A stretch of 64,000 bases of DNA from Piliocolobus tephrosceles (lineage: Eukaryota; Chordata; Mammalia; Primates; Cercopithecidae): positions 26,828,982-26,892,981 of the forward strand of contig NC_045452.1 of NCBI RefSeq assembly GCF_002776525.5, written 5' to 3'. Position numbers and translations under genes: made by a program. The notes beneath the pieces were generated by a model. That model saw only the letters and a program-made list of their open reading frames with translations, made no database searches and was not told the DNA's origin. Positions 10,820-21,004 of this stretch are shown here, one piece after another (position 1 is the stretch's first letter; each line of letters begins with the position of its first letter).

Positions 10820-11040
10820 GTCATTTTCTAAAGTTCTGACTCCAGAATGCTGCTGATGTCTTGCTCCAAGGCAATTCTGTTTACTGAGAGCACTGTGGGA
10901 ACAAAGACATGTGGCCACTGTAGCCCGGCTGCCAGCCACAGGCGGCTTCCACCCGGCTGGGTCTCGGTGACCCTGACTAAAGCCAGGCCGGTGGAGGCAG
11001 GTTGCCCAGGGCCACTTAACCAATCGCAGAGGCCTTTACG
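10820..11040. other. single-copy DNA
   Basis: Nothing recognised between the monomeric Alu and the AT-rich island. Confidence 0.4.
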
Positions 11041-11185
11041 GGGAGCTGCTCTTAATCAAAAAGTGCCAGACAACACAAGTGGCTACCGTATGCTGACATT
11101 TAAAACACCCGTTCAGCGGCCCTCGTTGTTGCAGAGCAGTTTGATTAAGTTGAAAGGATGTAATTTTATGCTATTTAGCAAAAAA
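11040..11185. promoter_or_regulatory. candidate conserved non-coding element
   Basis: Contains CTCTTAATCAAAAAG, TTTGATTAAGTTG and GTAATTTTATGCTATTTAG. AT-rich island in GC-rich DNA with no repeat similarity. Regulatory role is inference. Confidence 0.28.
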
Positions 11186-11189
11186 CACA

Positions 11190-12210
11190 CACTCTGAATG
11201 GTATCATGTACTAAGGATTGGGGGTTGTAATCTTGGGGGTGGGGGTTGTAAAAAAAAATGGTTGCGAGGTCCCCAGTGACCACAGGTGCATGTGTAGAGG
11301 TGTATTCCGGAAACTTCTGCACGGAAGTGACAGCCTCGGAGATCACACTAGTTCTGCCGTGGAGGGTGTCCGTGAGACAAGCTAAAACGGCCACGTATGC
11401 ATCCACTCAACTGGAAAACATGCCATCTGGAAGAGATCTGGACTCCAGGGGCCCAGGAGCCCGCCAGGAGCCTCCTGTGCAATCCCTCCCACCGTGGGCC
11501 CTATTCTCGAAGGACTGGCACAGCCAGCAGCCTGCTGGGAATGTCCAAAATCCAGGGAGGGGCTGGACAGGAGGGGTCATCTCTAAGCCACACCCCCCAG
11601 GAAGGAAGGCAGGGCACGGGGAAAGATGCAGACTTGAGGCCTTGAAGAGGGTGGGTGAGGCCATGTCACTGCACAGAGGACCTGGGGCAGAGGCTGGAGG
11701 CCTTGAACCTCCACTGGGAAGACCCGGGGGTTAGTTTTCCCTGTGGTCATCTGTTTCCTAAAGATGCAGCAAAATCTGATCTTTAAGAGGGGCCATGGGC
11801 TTGCTGCAAGGGCTGCCAGGAGAGGGCAGATTGGGGGGCAAATGCCCCACCCCAGAGAGGAGAGGCGCTGCCTCCCTTGGGCCTGGAGTAAGAGGAAAAA
11901 CACAAGTGGTTGGTACTTACTCGTCCCTGTGTCCCAGAGACTGCTCACCCACTATCAGAGTGTCCTTATTCCCTCCTAGCCAGGGGGCCCTGAACCCCCT
12001 ACCTGGGCCCTTGGATCTGGAGGGGCCGCAACCGCCAGGCACGCATCTTCCAAACAAATCACAGTAGCAGTAAAATCCAGCTGATAGTAGTGCCTCTAAC
12101 TGCCCGTCCCCACCGACCTCCACATCTCGCAAAATGGGCGGTCATTGAGATCTAATTCCCACATAAGATGGGCTCATGCAGTCCCGCTGGCCTCAGCCTC
12201 ATCATCCCCA
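11190..12210. other. single-copy GC-rich DNA
   Basis: No transposon or exon recognised. GGGGGTTGTAA is repeated at about 11219 and 11242. Confidence 0.4.
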
Positions 12211-12213
12211 CCT

Positions 12214-12627
12214 CCGACGGCCTGGATCTAACTGAGGGTGCACCATGGAATGCTGACGACGGCCTGGATCTAACTGAGGGTGCACCACGGAATGCCAACA
12301 ACGGCCTGGAATCTAACTGAGGGTGCATCTCTGCACCCGCGCCATGGAACGCCGGTGATAGCGGGATCTAACTGAGGGTGCACCTCTGCACCTGCACCAC
12401 GGAATGCCGATGACAGCCTAGAATCTAACTGAGGGTGCACCTCTGCACCCGCGCCACGGAACGCCAACGATGGCCTGGATCTGAGGGTGCACCACAGAAT
12501 GCCAACGACAACCTGGAATCTGAGGGTGCACCTCTGCACTTGCGCCATGGAACGCCGGTGACGGCCTGGGATCCAACTGAGGGCGCACCTCTGCACCTGC
12601 ACCACCGAATGCCGACGACGGCCCAGC
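12214..12627 (+). repeat. minisatellite with two unit lengths, eight units
   Basis: Units begin GACGGCCTGGATCTAACTG and end CACGGAATGCC. Short units (about 40-45 bp) and long units (about 53-60 bp) differ by an added CTCTGCACCYGCRC block. The order is short, short, long, long, long, short, long, long. Confidence 0.9.
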
Positions 12628-12629
12628 AG

Positions 12630-13015
12630 GTGCTCCCTTCTCTGCAGAGGCCTCCTGGAGCTAGCCGCGGTGTGGGCAGGTATGCAAGGGTGGGTGGACC
12701 CCAGTTACCCTATCCCCAGCCCCTGGCCCTCCAGAGTAAGGGCCCATTTTACTTCTTTTACATTCTACTGGCACAGAGCTGAGACCACAGCTCACTGGAT
12801 TTGACAGACATCTACACCCAAGTAACCACCCTGCAGACCGAGATGCAGAACATTCTAGCAATCCTAGGGGTGCCCGCAAGTCCCTCAAAGGGGCCCCACA
12901 TTCTAACAAGGCACTCGCCAAGGAGAGCAGGTCCTGGCCTCGGGGACGGGCTTCTGGTTGGATTGGCAAATGCTCCCGCCCCGCTGGGAAAACAGTCAAG
13001 ATCTCTTCTGTTTCC
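12630..13015. other. single-copy DNA
   Basis: GC-rich; nothing recognised before the next Alu. Confidence 0.4.
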
Positions 13016-13018
13016 TTC

Positions 13019-13312
13019 TTTTTTTTTTTTTTGAGACGGAGTCTCGCTCTGTCACTCAGGCTGGAGTGCAGTGGCACATCTCAATTCACTGCAATTTCCG
13101 CCTCCTGGGTTCAAGCGATTCTCCTGCCTCCGCCTCCCGAGTAGCTGGGATTACAGGGCATGCGCCACCATGCCTGGCTAATTTTGTATTTTTAGTAGAG
13201 ATGGGGTTTCTCCACGTTGGTCAGGCTGGTCTCGAACTCCTGACCTCAGGGGATCTGTCTGCCTCGGCCTCCCAAAGTGTTGGGATAACAGGCGTGAGCC
13301 ACTGTGCTCGGC
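13019..13312 (-). mobile_element. AluS element, antisense
   Basis: Poly-T, GAGACGGAGTCTCGCTCTGT and both monomers to GCCACTGTGCTCGGCC. TCTTCTRTTTC near both ends is the target duplication. Confidence 0.95.
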
Positions 13313-13619
13313 CTCTTCTATTTCTTGAAGGCCTTGGCACTGACTAAACTCAGCAAGTGTTCATTGCACACCTACCCTGTGCTGGGCCCCTTGTGCACAG
13401 ATGAGAGGTTCTGCCCACGGTCTGGGGAAACAGACCAGAAGAGAGCATCAGAACATGCTGCCCGCGACTTGACGGAAGTCCATGGCAAGGTCTCGCCTAC
13501 ACGGAAGGGGTAAGTGGTAAGCGGGGTGCGGGAGTCGCCTGAGGCTGGTCATGCACCTCCATGCCTAGCTCATCTCCATCATTCTGGGAGATGGGTATCT
13601 GGAGCCCGTCGTGCAGGGA

Positions 13620-13620
<1 letters not shown>

Positions 13621-13650
<30 letters not shown>
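13621..13650 (+). repeat. (GT)n(GA)n microsatellite
   Basis: A GT run of about eight units passes directly into a GA run of about six units. Confidence 0.9.
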
Positions 13651-13659
13651 ACTGCCCCA

Positions 13660-15080
13660 AGCAAGTGAGGAATGAATCTGAATGTACCCTGCACCGCAGA
13701 AGAAGGGTTTTCTGGGCACAGTAACTGAATACAAACGATTCACACAACCACAGGGAAGGCTCTGGCAGTCCCCGGGAGACAGGCCACGGGCTCGTGGAGC
13801 GCCCCTGCCTGTTTACTGAGATCCTGCCACGCTCAGCAGTCACTGCATTTCCATGCAGTTGGAGGGCACTTTTTTTTCCCATGTAGTTGGAAGGCGTTTT
13901 CCTGGTGAAAACTAACAAGAAAATACTTGGCATGTGTACACAAGACCAGACGGGCCCTTCTTGACCTCTGCTTCCTCTCCTCTGACGTGGGCATGGCAGC
14001 CCCTCCCCTTCTGGGGCTGCTGACCCGGAGGGTGGTCCTGGTGGCTGTCACCAGGCAGGGGTCCTTTACACGGGGCTCAGAGTCCCATCGGCCACTTCCT
14101 CCTGACTCCCAGGTGCCGCCGGCCCTCACCTGCCCCTCGCCCACCTGCTTCCCCTGTCCTGGAAGGTGGCGGTGAGGATGTTAGAACAGCCTGGTACCCA
14201 GCCACCCATCACCACACGCGACCGAAGACAGACACGCACATGGAGGAGCGATGACATCATCACAACAAACGTGAATGAAGCTCCTTACGGATGTCCACAT
14301 CCAACAGAAGCGACTTCCCACGAGCAGGAATTTTTTCAGGCCAAGAAGGGACAACATCGTCCCAGGCAGAGAGGGACAGACTAGAGGTACACCGGGACGG
14401 CGTGGTCAGGACTGGAGCCCTCGCCTGCCAGGGCGTCGGGTCCATCTGGGAACGGCCAGGCGGCAGCACATGGACAGGTCACACCCATCACGCTGTCTCG
14501 GCTCTGCAGGCAGGCACTGGGGCTCCAGGAGTTTCCAAGCCAAGGGGAACACCACGTGGGCCCGTAACTGGAGGGTGTAGGGAGTCCTGAAGCCCCCGAA
14601 TCTGGGGTCAGAAGAACTGAAGGCCCCCCTCAGCCAGAAGCTTCTGATTCATCCAAAGTCCCCACTGCCCCCCCTTCTGCAAAGTGTCTGGGATGGTCAC
14701 ATCCCCCATCCCTGTCTGGTCTTCACTCTTTTCTGGTCTGGCTACTTAACTCCAGACCCACTGTAAGCTCAGCAGGCCCCACCAGGCCACCCTGGAAAGT
14801 GTCCCAGCCCTTGCTGAGACCCGCCAGGGGCGTGGAGAGAGAAGACACAAGGCACTAGGCTTTGGAGAGAAGGACAGTCCCTACTCTGCTCCACAGGCAG
14901 TTCCCAGGGCCTCTGACATCTCTGTGGCTGGTTAAACACACACACCCACGCAGTATAAATATTCATTTTCATCAAGGGGAAAAGGATTGCGGCAATTGGT
15001 CCAGTGGTCACCCCTATCCCCGACACACTCCCTCTGACTTGCGTCTAACTGGAAGCTTCAGGAACATAGCCCAAAGAGCT
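13660..15080. other. single-copy DNA
   Basis: No repeat other than a two-copy CCATGYAGTTGGARGGC duplication at about 13850-13900. GC-rich, no exon supported. Confidence 0.45.
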
Positions 15081-15084
15081 GAGA

Positions 15085-15245
15085 GCAAACCCCGGTCCTG
15101 CCACCTAGGGGTTATGAGACCCTGAACGAGTTACTCCAACTCCCCAAGCCTCAGTTTCCCTCCTCTGTAAACAGGCAGAATTAACGTTCACACAGGTTTG
15201 CCCTGACAGTTCAAACAGAAGCACATGGCACACACCTGGCACCCT
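15085..15245 (+). repeat. MIR element
   Basis: Core GCCTCAGTTTCCCTCCTCTG preceded by GAACGAGTTACT and followed by the CACATGGCACACACCTGGC end, matching the MIR tRNA-derived SINE in sense orientation. Confidence 0.75.
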
Positions 15246-15289
15246 GGAGGCCCCAAGAAACTGGCAGGTCTCATGGGAGAGGGCAACAC

Positions 15290-15420
15290 GACCTTCTGCA
15301 ACTGTGACTTGAAGCTGTTTAACCTCCTGAGCCTCAGTTTCCTCATCTGTAAGATGGAGACGTTGATGCCAGCTCCACAGGGCGAGCAGAGTTAGTGAGA
15401 CTAGAAAAGTGTTCAGCTCA
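15290..15420 (+). repeat. MIR element
   Basis: AACCTCCTGAGCCTCAGTTT followed by CCTCATCTGTAAGATGG is the MIR core in sense orientation. Confidence 0.8.
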
Positions 15421-16140
15421 AGAAGGGGTGGCTCTGCCCCGTCTCTGCCCTCGTCGGGGAAGCTCCGACCTCGTACAAACCCACTGTGAGCTGGGGCCCG
15501 GAGCTGAGCCCGGCACTGAGCGCCGTGCTGCCCAGGAGACACACCACATTCTGTTCTCTCTGCTGGGGTATTTTTAGAAGGAACAGCACTTCTAACTGTG
15601 CAAATAACGTGTTGAAAATAAGCTTTCGATTTTGACTTACACGTACTAGGAGAGGGGGAAACATTCCTTGTCCTCCGAATACCGTGGATAACATCTCTCT
15701 GGAGGGTCCTGAAGAACCTGGCTGCTGTCTTCACTCCCGGGATGAATGGGCCAAGCCCCCTCCCGGGAGAGCTATGGAACGGGGCTGTGGGTCTGCCTTG
15801 TCACCTGCATGAGCCCTGGAGCGCTCCTCCCTGGCCAGGTCCGGTGGGGACAGCACACGGGAAGCTGCAGGTCCTGCCTGGTTCTGAAGGCGGCTCCTTG
15901 TAGAGAGGCCTCAGCCTCAGGCCGACTGTCTCTCTGGCCCAGCAGAGATGTCGGCTCCCAGCCTGTGACCTTCATCTCTCCCTGTCTGCCAGCAGCTCCG
16001 TGGCCTCCTGTCCCCAGCCCCTCTTGTTCCAGTTGCTGATCTGCATGTGACATTCCACCTGGATGCCTCAGCGCCCCCTCGAGACAGGACCGCCTCCTGT
16101 CATCCGTTACTGGTGAGCCCTTGCAAATGGCCAACCTGAG
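15420..16140. other. single-copy DNA
   Basis: No exon or repeat recognised; GC-rich. Confidence 0.4.
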
Positions 16141-16144
16141 CTGA

Positions 16145-16406
16145 GACACGCTTCAAGTGGACAATACATGTGGGACCTCAAAGACTCATGAAAAGGTATT
16201 AAAGTATTTCATTAATATTTTTAAAATGAAGTACATGCTGAAATAATATCTTGGGCATATTGGGTTACATAAAATAATTATCAAAATGATTTTCAGCCCT
16301 CTACTTTAATTTTACCTGTTTCTTGTTACTTTTTTTATTGGGGCTTACCAGAAGATGTAAACTTACACATGCGGCTCTCACTGTGCTCTCATTAGACAAT
16401 GCTGTT
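16145..16406 (-). mobile_element. hAT-Charlie non-autonomous element (MER3/MER33-like)
   Basis: AT-rich body between a CTTCAAGTGGACAATACATG left region and ATTAGACAATGCTG at the right, the reverse of a CAGYGCTGTCCAAT-type hAT terminus. Subfamily uncertain; no coding capacity. Confidence 0.55.
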
Positions 16407-16451
16407 CTACAGGAAGCTTACAAGTTAAGACTAAAGTTGTGGACATCCACT

Positions 16452-16740
16452 TTCTTTTTTTTCTGAGATGGAGTTTCACTCTTATTGCCCGGGCTGGAGT
16501 GCAATGGCGTAATCTCAGCTCACTGCAGCCTCCACCTCCTGGGATTTTCCTGCCTCAGCCTCTCAAGTAGCTGGGACTACAGGCGCCTGCCAGCACACCC
16601 GGCTACTTTTTTGAATTTTTAGTAGAGACGAGGTTTCACCATGTTGGACAGGATGGTCTCGAACTCCTGGCCTCAAGTGACCCACCTGCCTCAGCTTCCC
16701 AAAGTGCTGGGATTACAGGCGTGAGCCACCGCGTCCGGCT
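16452..16740 (-). mobile_element. AluS element, antisense
   Basis: Poly-T with CTGAGATGGAGTTTCACTC, both monomers, ending GAGCCACCGCGTCCGGC. Confidence 0.94.
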
Positions 16741-17029
16741 GAACATTCCCTTCTGCTGAGGAAGTGGAAGGATGAGAAACTTTTAACTCCATGGTAACAT
16801 CAAGACACACCCAGACAAAATAAAAATCCTATTCACCCCCAAGAGTAGTGACTATGAGAAAGCCTTGAAGGACCAAGTTCCAGGGAGAAAGGAGCCTCCA
16901 AGGCCGGGCAGAGAGGGAGACATCACAGCCAGGCGGCCGCCAGGTGTGAACACAGGTGCACACTCAGCACAGGTGCAGGCTGCCGAGGACGGAGACCCAA
17001 GTGGGCTGACGTGGGCCATCAAGAAGTAG

Positions 17030-17606
17030 CCGTGTCTCTCACAAAGCACTGCAGGAGTGGGAGGCAGTGCAAACACTTCAAAACGCCGTTGGGTCATTTC
17101 TTACAAAATTAAACACACACCTGTGCTCTCTGACCCGGCAATTTCACTCCTGGGTGATTACACAAGAGAAATGAAAACCTGGATCCCCCAAACATCGTGG
17201 GCATGAAATAAAGGGCAGCTTCATTCATAATCCCCTGAAAGGGAAAACAACTCAAATGTCCATCAACCAGTGAGTGGACAGACCTCTCATGGGACCCCCA
17301 CGCCACGGGATGCCACTGAGAAACACGCAGGGAAAGAATGACAAATACTCTCAACGACACGGAGGAAGCCCACACAAAGACCGCAGGCCTCCCCGGACGT
17401 GGGGCTCAAGAAGCAGCAAAACTAATCCACGGTGATGAAATCGCAACAGTGGGTGCTCTGGGAGAACGGATCGGGCAGGTGCAGGAGACAATTTTCTTTT
17501 TAGAGTATAAGTTACCTGGGTGTACACAACTGTCAAAACTCATCCAGCAGTACCGTTAAAATCTGTGAATTTCAATATATGCAAACTTTATCTCAAATTT
17601 TAAAAA
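17030..17606 (+). mobile_element. L1M 3'-end fragment, sense
   Basis: Blocks typical of the end of ORF2 and the 3'UTR: CACAAGAGAAATGAAAACC, CAAATGTCCATCAACCAGTG and a terminal TATCTCAAATTTTAAAAATC. Frames broken. Confidence 0.7.
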
Positions 17607-17615
17607 TCTATGTAT

Positions 17616-17770
17616 TTTATTTTTGAGACAGAGTCTCGCTCTGTCACCCAGGAGGGAGTGCAGTAGCTCGATCTTGGCTCACTGCAACCTCCGCCTCCCA
17701 GGTTCAAGCCATTCTCATGCCTCAGTCTCCCGAGTAGCTGGGATTACAGGTGCCTGACACCATGCCTGGT
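17616..17770 (-). mobile_element. AluS right-monomer part, antisense, truncated
   Basis: Runs from TTTTTGAGACAGAGTCTCGC to GACACCATGCCTGG and then stops where the next Alu's T-rich tail begins; its other monomer is missing. Confidence 0.85.
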
Positions 17771-18078
17771 TTTTTTGTTGTTGTTTTTGTTTTTTTGGGA
17801 CAGAGTCCCGCTGTCTTGCCTAGGTTGGAGGTCAGTGGTGTGGATTCGGCTCACTGCAACCTCCGCCTCCTGGGTTCAAGCTATTCTCCTGCCTCAGCCT
17901 CCAGGGTAGCTGGGATTACAGGCGCCTGCCACCATGCATGGTTCATTTTTGTGTTTTTAGTAGACACAGGGTTTCTCCACGTTGGCCAGGCTGGTCTCAA
18001 CTCCTGATCTCAAGTGGTCCGCCCGCCTTGGCCTCCCAAAGTGCTGGGACTACAGGCGTGAACCACCGTGCCCGGCCA
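17771..18078 (-). mobile_element. AluS element, antisense
   Basis: Complete Alu directly joined to the truncated one. The pair is bracketed by AAAATCTATGTATTTTA (left) and AAAATCTATATATTTTA (right). Confidence 0.92.
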
Positions 18079-18094
18079 CAAAATCTATATATTT

Positions 18095-19560
18095 TAAGGA
18101 CAAGAGCTGCAGCTCCAACCCTCGTAGAAAGGCAAGGCCAAGGGAGCGGCTGGAGGAGCCCAGCTGGTGCACAGACCTATGCCCTCTCAGGGGCAACACT
18201 GATAACCCCTCATTTTGGCAGCTGCATGGCTAAGTTGCTTCATCTGGAATGGAGTCAATATTCACAGTTATGTCAATGAGGGCCTGAAAAATAAGGTGCC
18301 ATATCTAGAAGGAGACCCAGGAACCCGATCAGGAACAGGTTCTGGGTGGCACTGAATATGAGGCAGGAAATGTGGATGCACCATTATGGAAATAAATGCA
18401 CTGTGGCCTGATGACCAGGAAGGCATGCAGGAAGGACTTGTGTGTCACTTCTCTGCTATGCATTGACAGCACCTGGACCTGCAGAGAGGCAGGAGTCAGC
18501 TGAGGACTGAAAAAGACCAAGGACTTCACAAAACCTCCACCAGGCTGCTGGGCTGCACCCACATGGCACCTCCAGTGCGTGAGCTCAGAGCCAGCTCCGA
18601 CCATCTGCAGCACCTGCACAAGCGCAGGCCCTTCCTGCCTTCTGCCAAGGCCCCTTAGGAGCCTCCAGTAGGAAACTCAAGATCGGCTCAGACAGGGCTG
18701 GGGGAAAGGGAGACTCCCGCTGAGCCAAAAGCAGGCTGCTGTGATGAGCCAGGGACTGGGGGAAGCTGCACGACCCCTAGAGGCAGAAGACGTTCCTTCA
18801 CCCACGGCTGGGGAGATGCCACAGCTCCAGGGTGCAGTGAGGTAACTGGAGAAGGAGAGAGGGCTGTGGGTAGAACATGTCTGAGCTCTGCCCCAGGACT
18901 GCCATGTGTGACTGGTGTCCCCACCCGAGGCCTCACCTGTCACCTTGCAAAGTTGCCACAAAGTTTCAATGAAATGCAGGAAGCACTGAGCACGGAGCAA
19001 ACACCAAGGTTCTCCCCAGACCTCCCATGAGCTTCCCAGGTGGGGACAGCAGAGGGGGCTCAACGCATTTGTGAGCACAGTGGGGTGAAGGAGAGGCTGG
19101 CACTGTCTTGGAGGGTAAGTACGATTCCCAGACACGGGGCGGGGGTCACCGTGGGACACCCAGCCCGTCCCGGCATCAGTGAGGAGACCAGGAGAAGTCA
19201 CGGCCACAGGGGATGGGTGGGAGCAGGGCTAGGGAGGGGCAAAGGGGTGGGGCCGAAGGCAGCAAAGGCCACCTGCGGGAGGGTGGGTCTGAGGAAGAGG
19301 GAATCGGGTAGAGGTGGGAGCCCAGCAGTCCAGGAGCTGCCCAGTAATGCAAGATGGAGAAGAGGCTGCCCACAGAGGCAGGGAGACCGGGAGGAGGTTG
19401 CAGAGGCCCAGGGAGGTGAGGATGAGTGAGACGTGGTCGGGCTCTGGACTTTTAAGCAGGAGAGTGATGTATCTACGAAAAACCCAGAAAAAGCCCACAG
19501 TTAGGTGGTGGGGACAACAATAAAGTCCCCATCCTCAAAATACAGCCAGGGCCAGTGGGG
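18095..19560. other. single-copy GC-rich DNA
   Basis: No exon or repeat recognised. The section around 19370-19470 may hold a very old LINE fragment but this is too weak to call. Confidence 0.4.
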
Positions 19561-19564
19561 TGGG

Positions 19565-19650
19565 GACTCAGGCAAGCCACTGCCACCCTGAGCCTCAGTT
19601 TCCCCTTCTGTAAAAAGGAGCAATCTGTGAAATGCAGAAGTGCTTAAGAT
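19565..19650 (+). repeat. MIR fragment
   Basis: GAGCCTCAGTTTCCCCTTCT + GTAAAAAGGAG is the MIR core, sense. Confidence 0.7.
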
Positions 19651-19734
19651 GCCGCATTTCCGCCAGGGCAGGTGCCAGGGGTTTAGATCACCAGTTTCTC
19701 CGCGCCTCATCTTGGCAAGAGGGCCTGAACCTAG

Positions 19735-20005
19735 CTCCGGGCAAGCCTGTCCACACCCTCCAGCCACCTTAATTATTCCCACACTCCTAACAGGAAATCT
19801 GGCCCTTAAATTCGCCAGCACCCAGCGCCAACACCACGTCCTTAATTACCAGCATTAGCATTGCTAATCCCCTGCCCGCCCGCTGCGAGCCCCATCACAG
19901 GCACCCCTTGTCCACACTGTCCTCCTGTTAATAAGCCGGAATAATGAGGCTTCGGCGCGCAGCGGGGGCCCACTGGATGGAGGAGGATTTTAATTTCAGA
20001 TTTTG
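19735..20005. promoter_or_regulatory. candidate conserved non-coding element, TAAT-rich
   Basis: Contains CCTTAATTATTCCC, CCTTAATTACCAGCATTAGC, ATTGCTAATCCCC, TTAATAAGCCGGAATAATG and TTTTAATTTCAG within 270 bases of otherwise GC-rich DNA. Dense homeodomain-type cores suggest an enhancer. Repeat-free. Confidence 0.4.
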
Positions 20006-20009
20006 GGGT

Positions 20010-20465
20010 CTCAAATTATGAGGCACAACTGAAAGGGGTCAGGGACGATCCCAGGGGCTGAAGGAGGCTGCCCAAATGGCCCCCCGAAAACCAGTGGCAG
20101 GTGGGGAAGGACGGGGAAAGGATGAGAGAACGCTGCGCTCAGACTTTGGTGGACAAATAAAAATAACTGGGAGGGAGAGACTTCTGTGAAGCACCTGCCT
20201 CCCCACCTAGAAGGTGAAGGGGCTGAAGGAAGAGGCACAGCTAACCCTAGCAGCTGGGACCTTCCAGAGCCCCGGTCAGCTGGACAAGGCTCAGGGACTA
20301 GAGGCAAACTCTTGGTCTATGTGGGCAGGAGTGGGTGAGATGGGCACAAGGGAAGGGTGCCAACACCCTCTTCCTCATGTGAAGGTGTCCAAAGCTTGGG
20401 GTGGGGCTGTGGAGATGCATGGGGGGCTGTTTCATGGAATGTAATTTTAATTTCCATTAATAGAT
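20010..20465. other. single-copy DNA
   Basis: Nothing recognised. Confidence 0.4.
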
Positions 20466-20467
20466 AA

Positions 20468-20762
20468 ATTTTTTTTTTTTGAGACGGAGTCCTGCTCTGT
20501 TGCCCAGGCTGGAGTGCTGTGGCCAGATCTCAGCTCATTGCAAACTCCCCTCCTGGGTTCACGCCATTCTCCTGCCTCACCCTCCCGAGTAGCTGGGACT
20601 ACAGGTGCCCACCACCACGCCCGGCTAGGTTTTTGTATTTTTTTAGTAGAGATGGGGTTTCACTGTGTTAGCCATGATGGTCTCGATCTCCTGACGTCGT
20701 GATCTGCCGGTCTCGGCCTCCCAAAGTGCTGGGATTACAGGCGTGAGCCACCACACCAAGCC
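20468..20762 (-). mobile_element. AluY-type element, antisense
   Basis: Reverse strand shows ACCATCATGGCTAACACAG and GAGCTGAGATCTGGCCAC, a Y-lineage pattern close to the monkey YR form. AATAGATMAA flanks both sides. Confidence 0.92.
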
Positions 20763-20894
20763 AATAGATCAACTTCAAAACATTCCAACTCATTGCAATT
20801 TTTAAAGGCTCAACAAACATTCGCTGCATGAGCAGCGGGATTCGAGAACAGTAACGACCCACATCCATACCGACTCAGGAATGCTGCGTGAGCT

Positions 20895-21000
20895 CACAAT
20901 AACCATTCCCTTTAAACCTGAGGAAATGGAGGATCCAAGATTGAGTGACCTGCCCAAGACCACCCAGCTACCAGCTGGCAGCACCCAAAGGGAGATTCCA
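20895..21000 (-). repeat. MIR fragment
   Basis: CTGAGGAAATGGAGGATCC with GACCTGCCCAAGACCAC is the MIR core in antisense. Confidence 0.65.
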
Positions 21001-21004
21001 GAGA

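Noticed and set aside
16065..16085. possible CTCF site on minus strand (CAGCGCCCCCT)
   Set aside because: Core right half fits but the left half does not; about 11 of 14.
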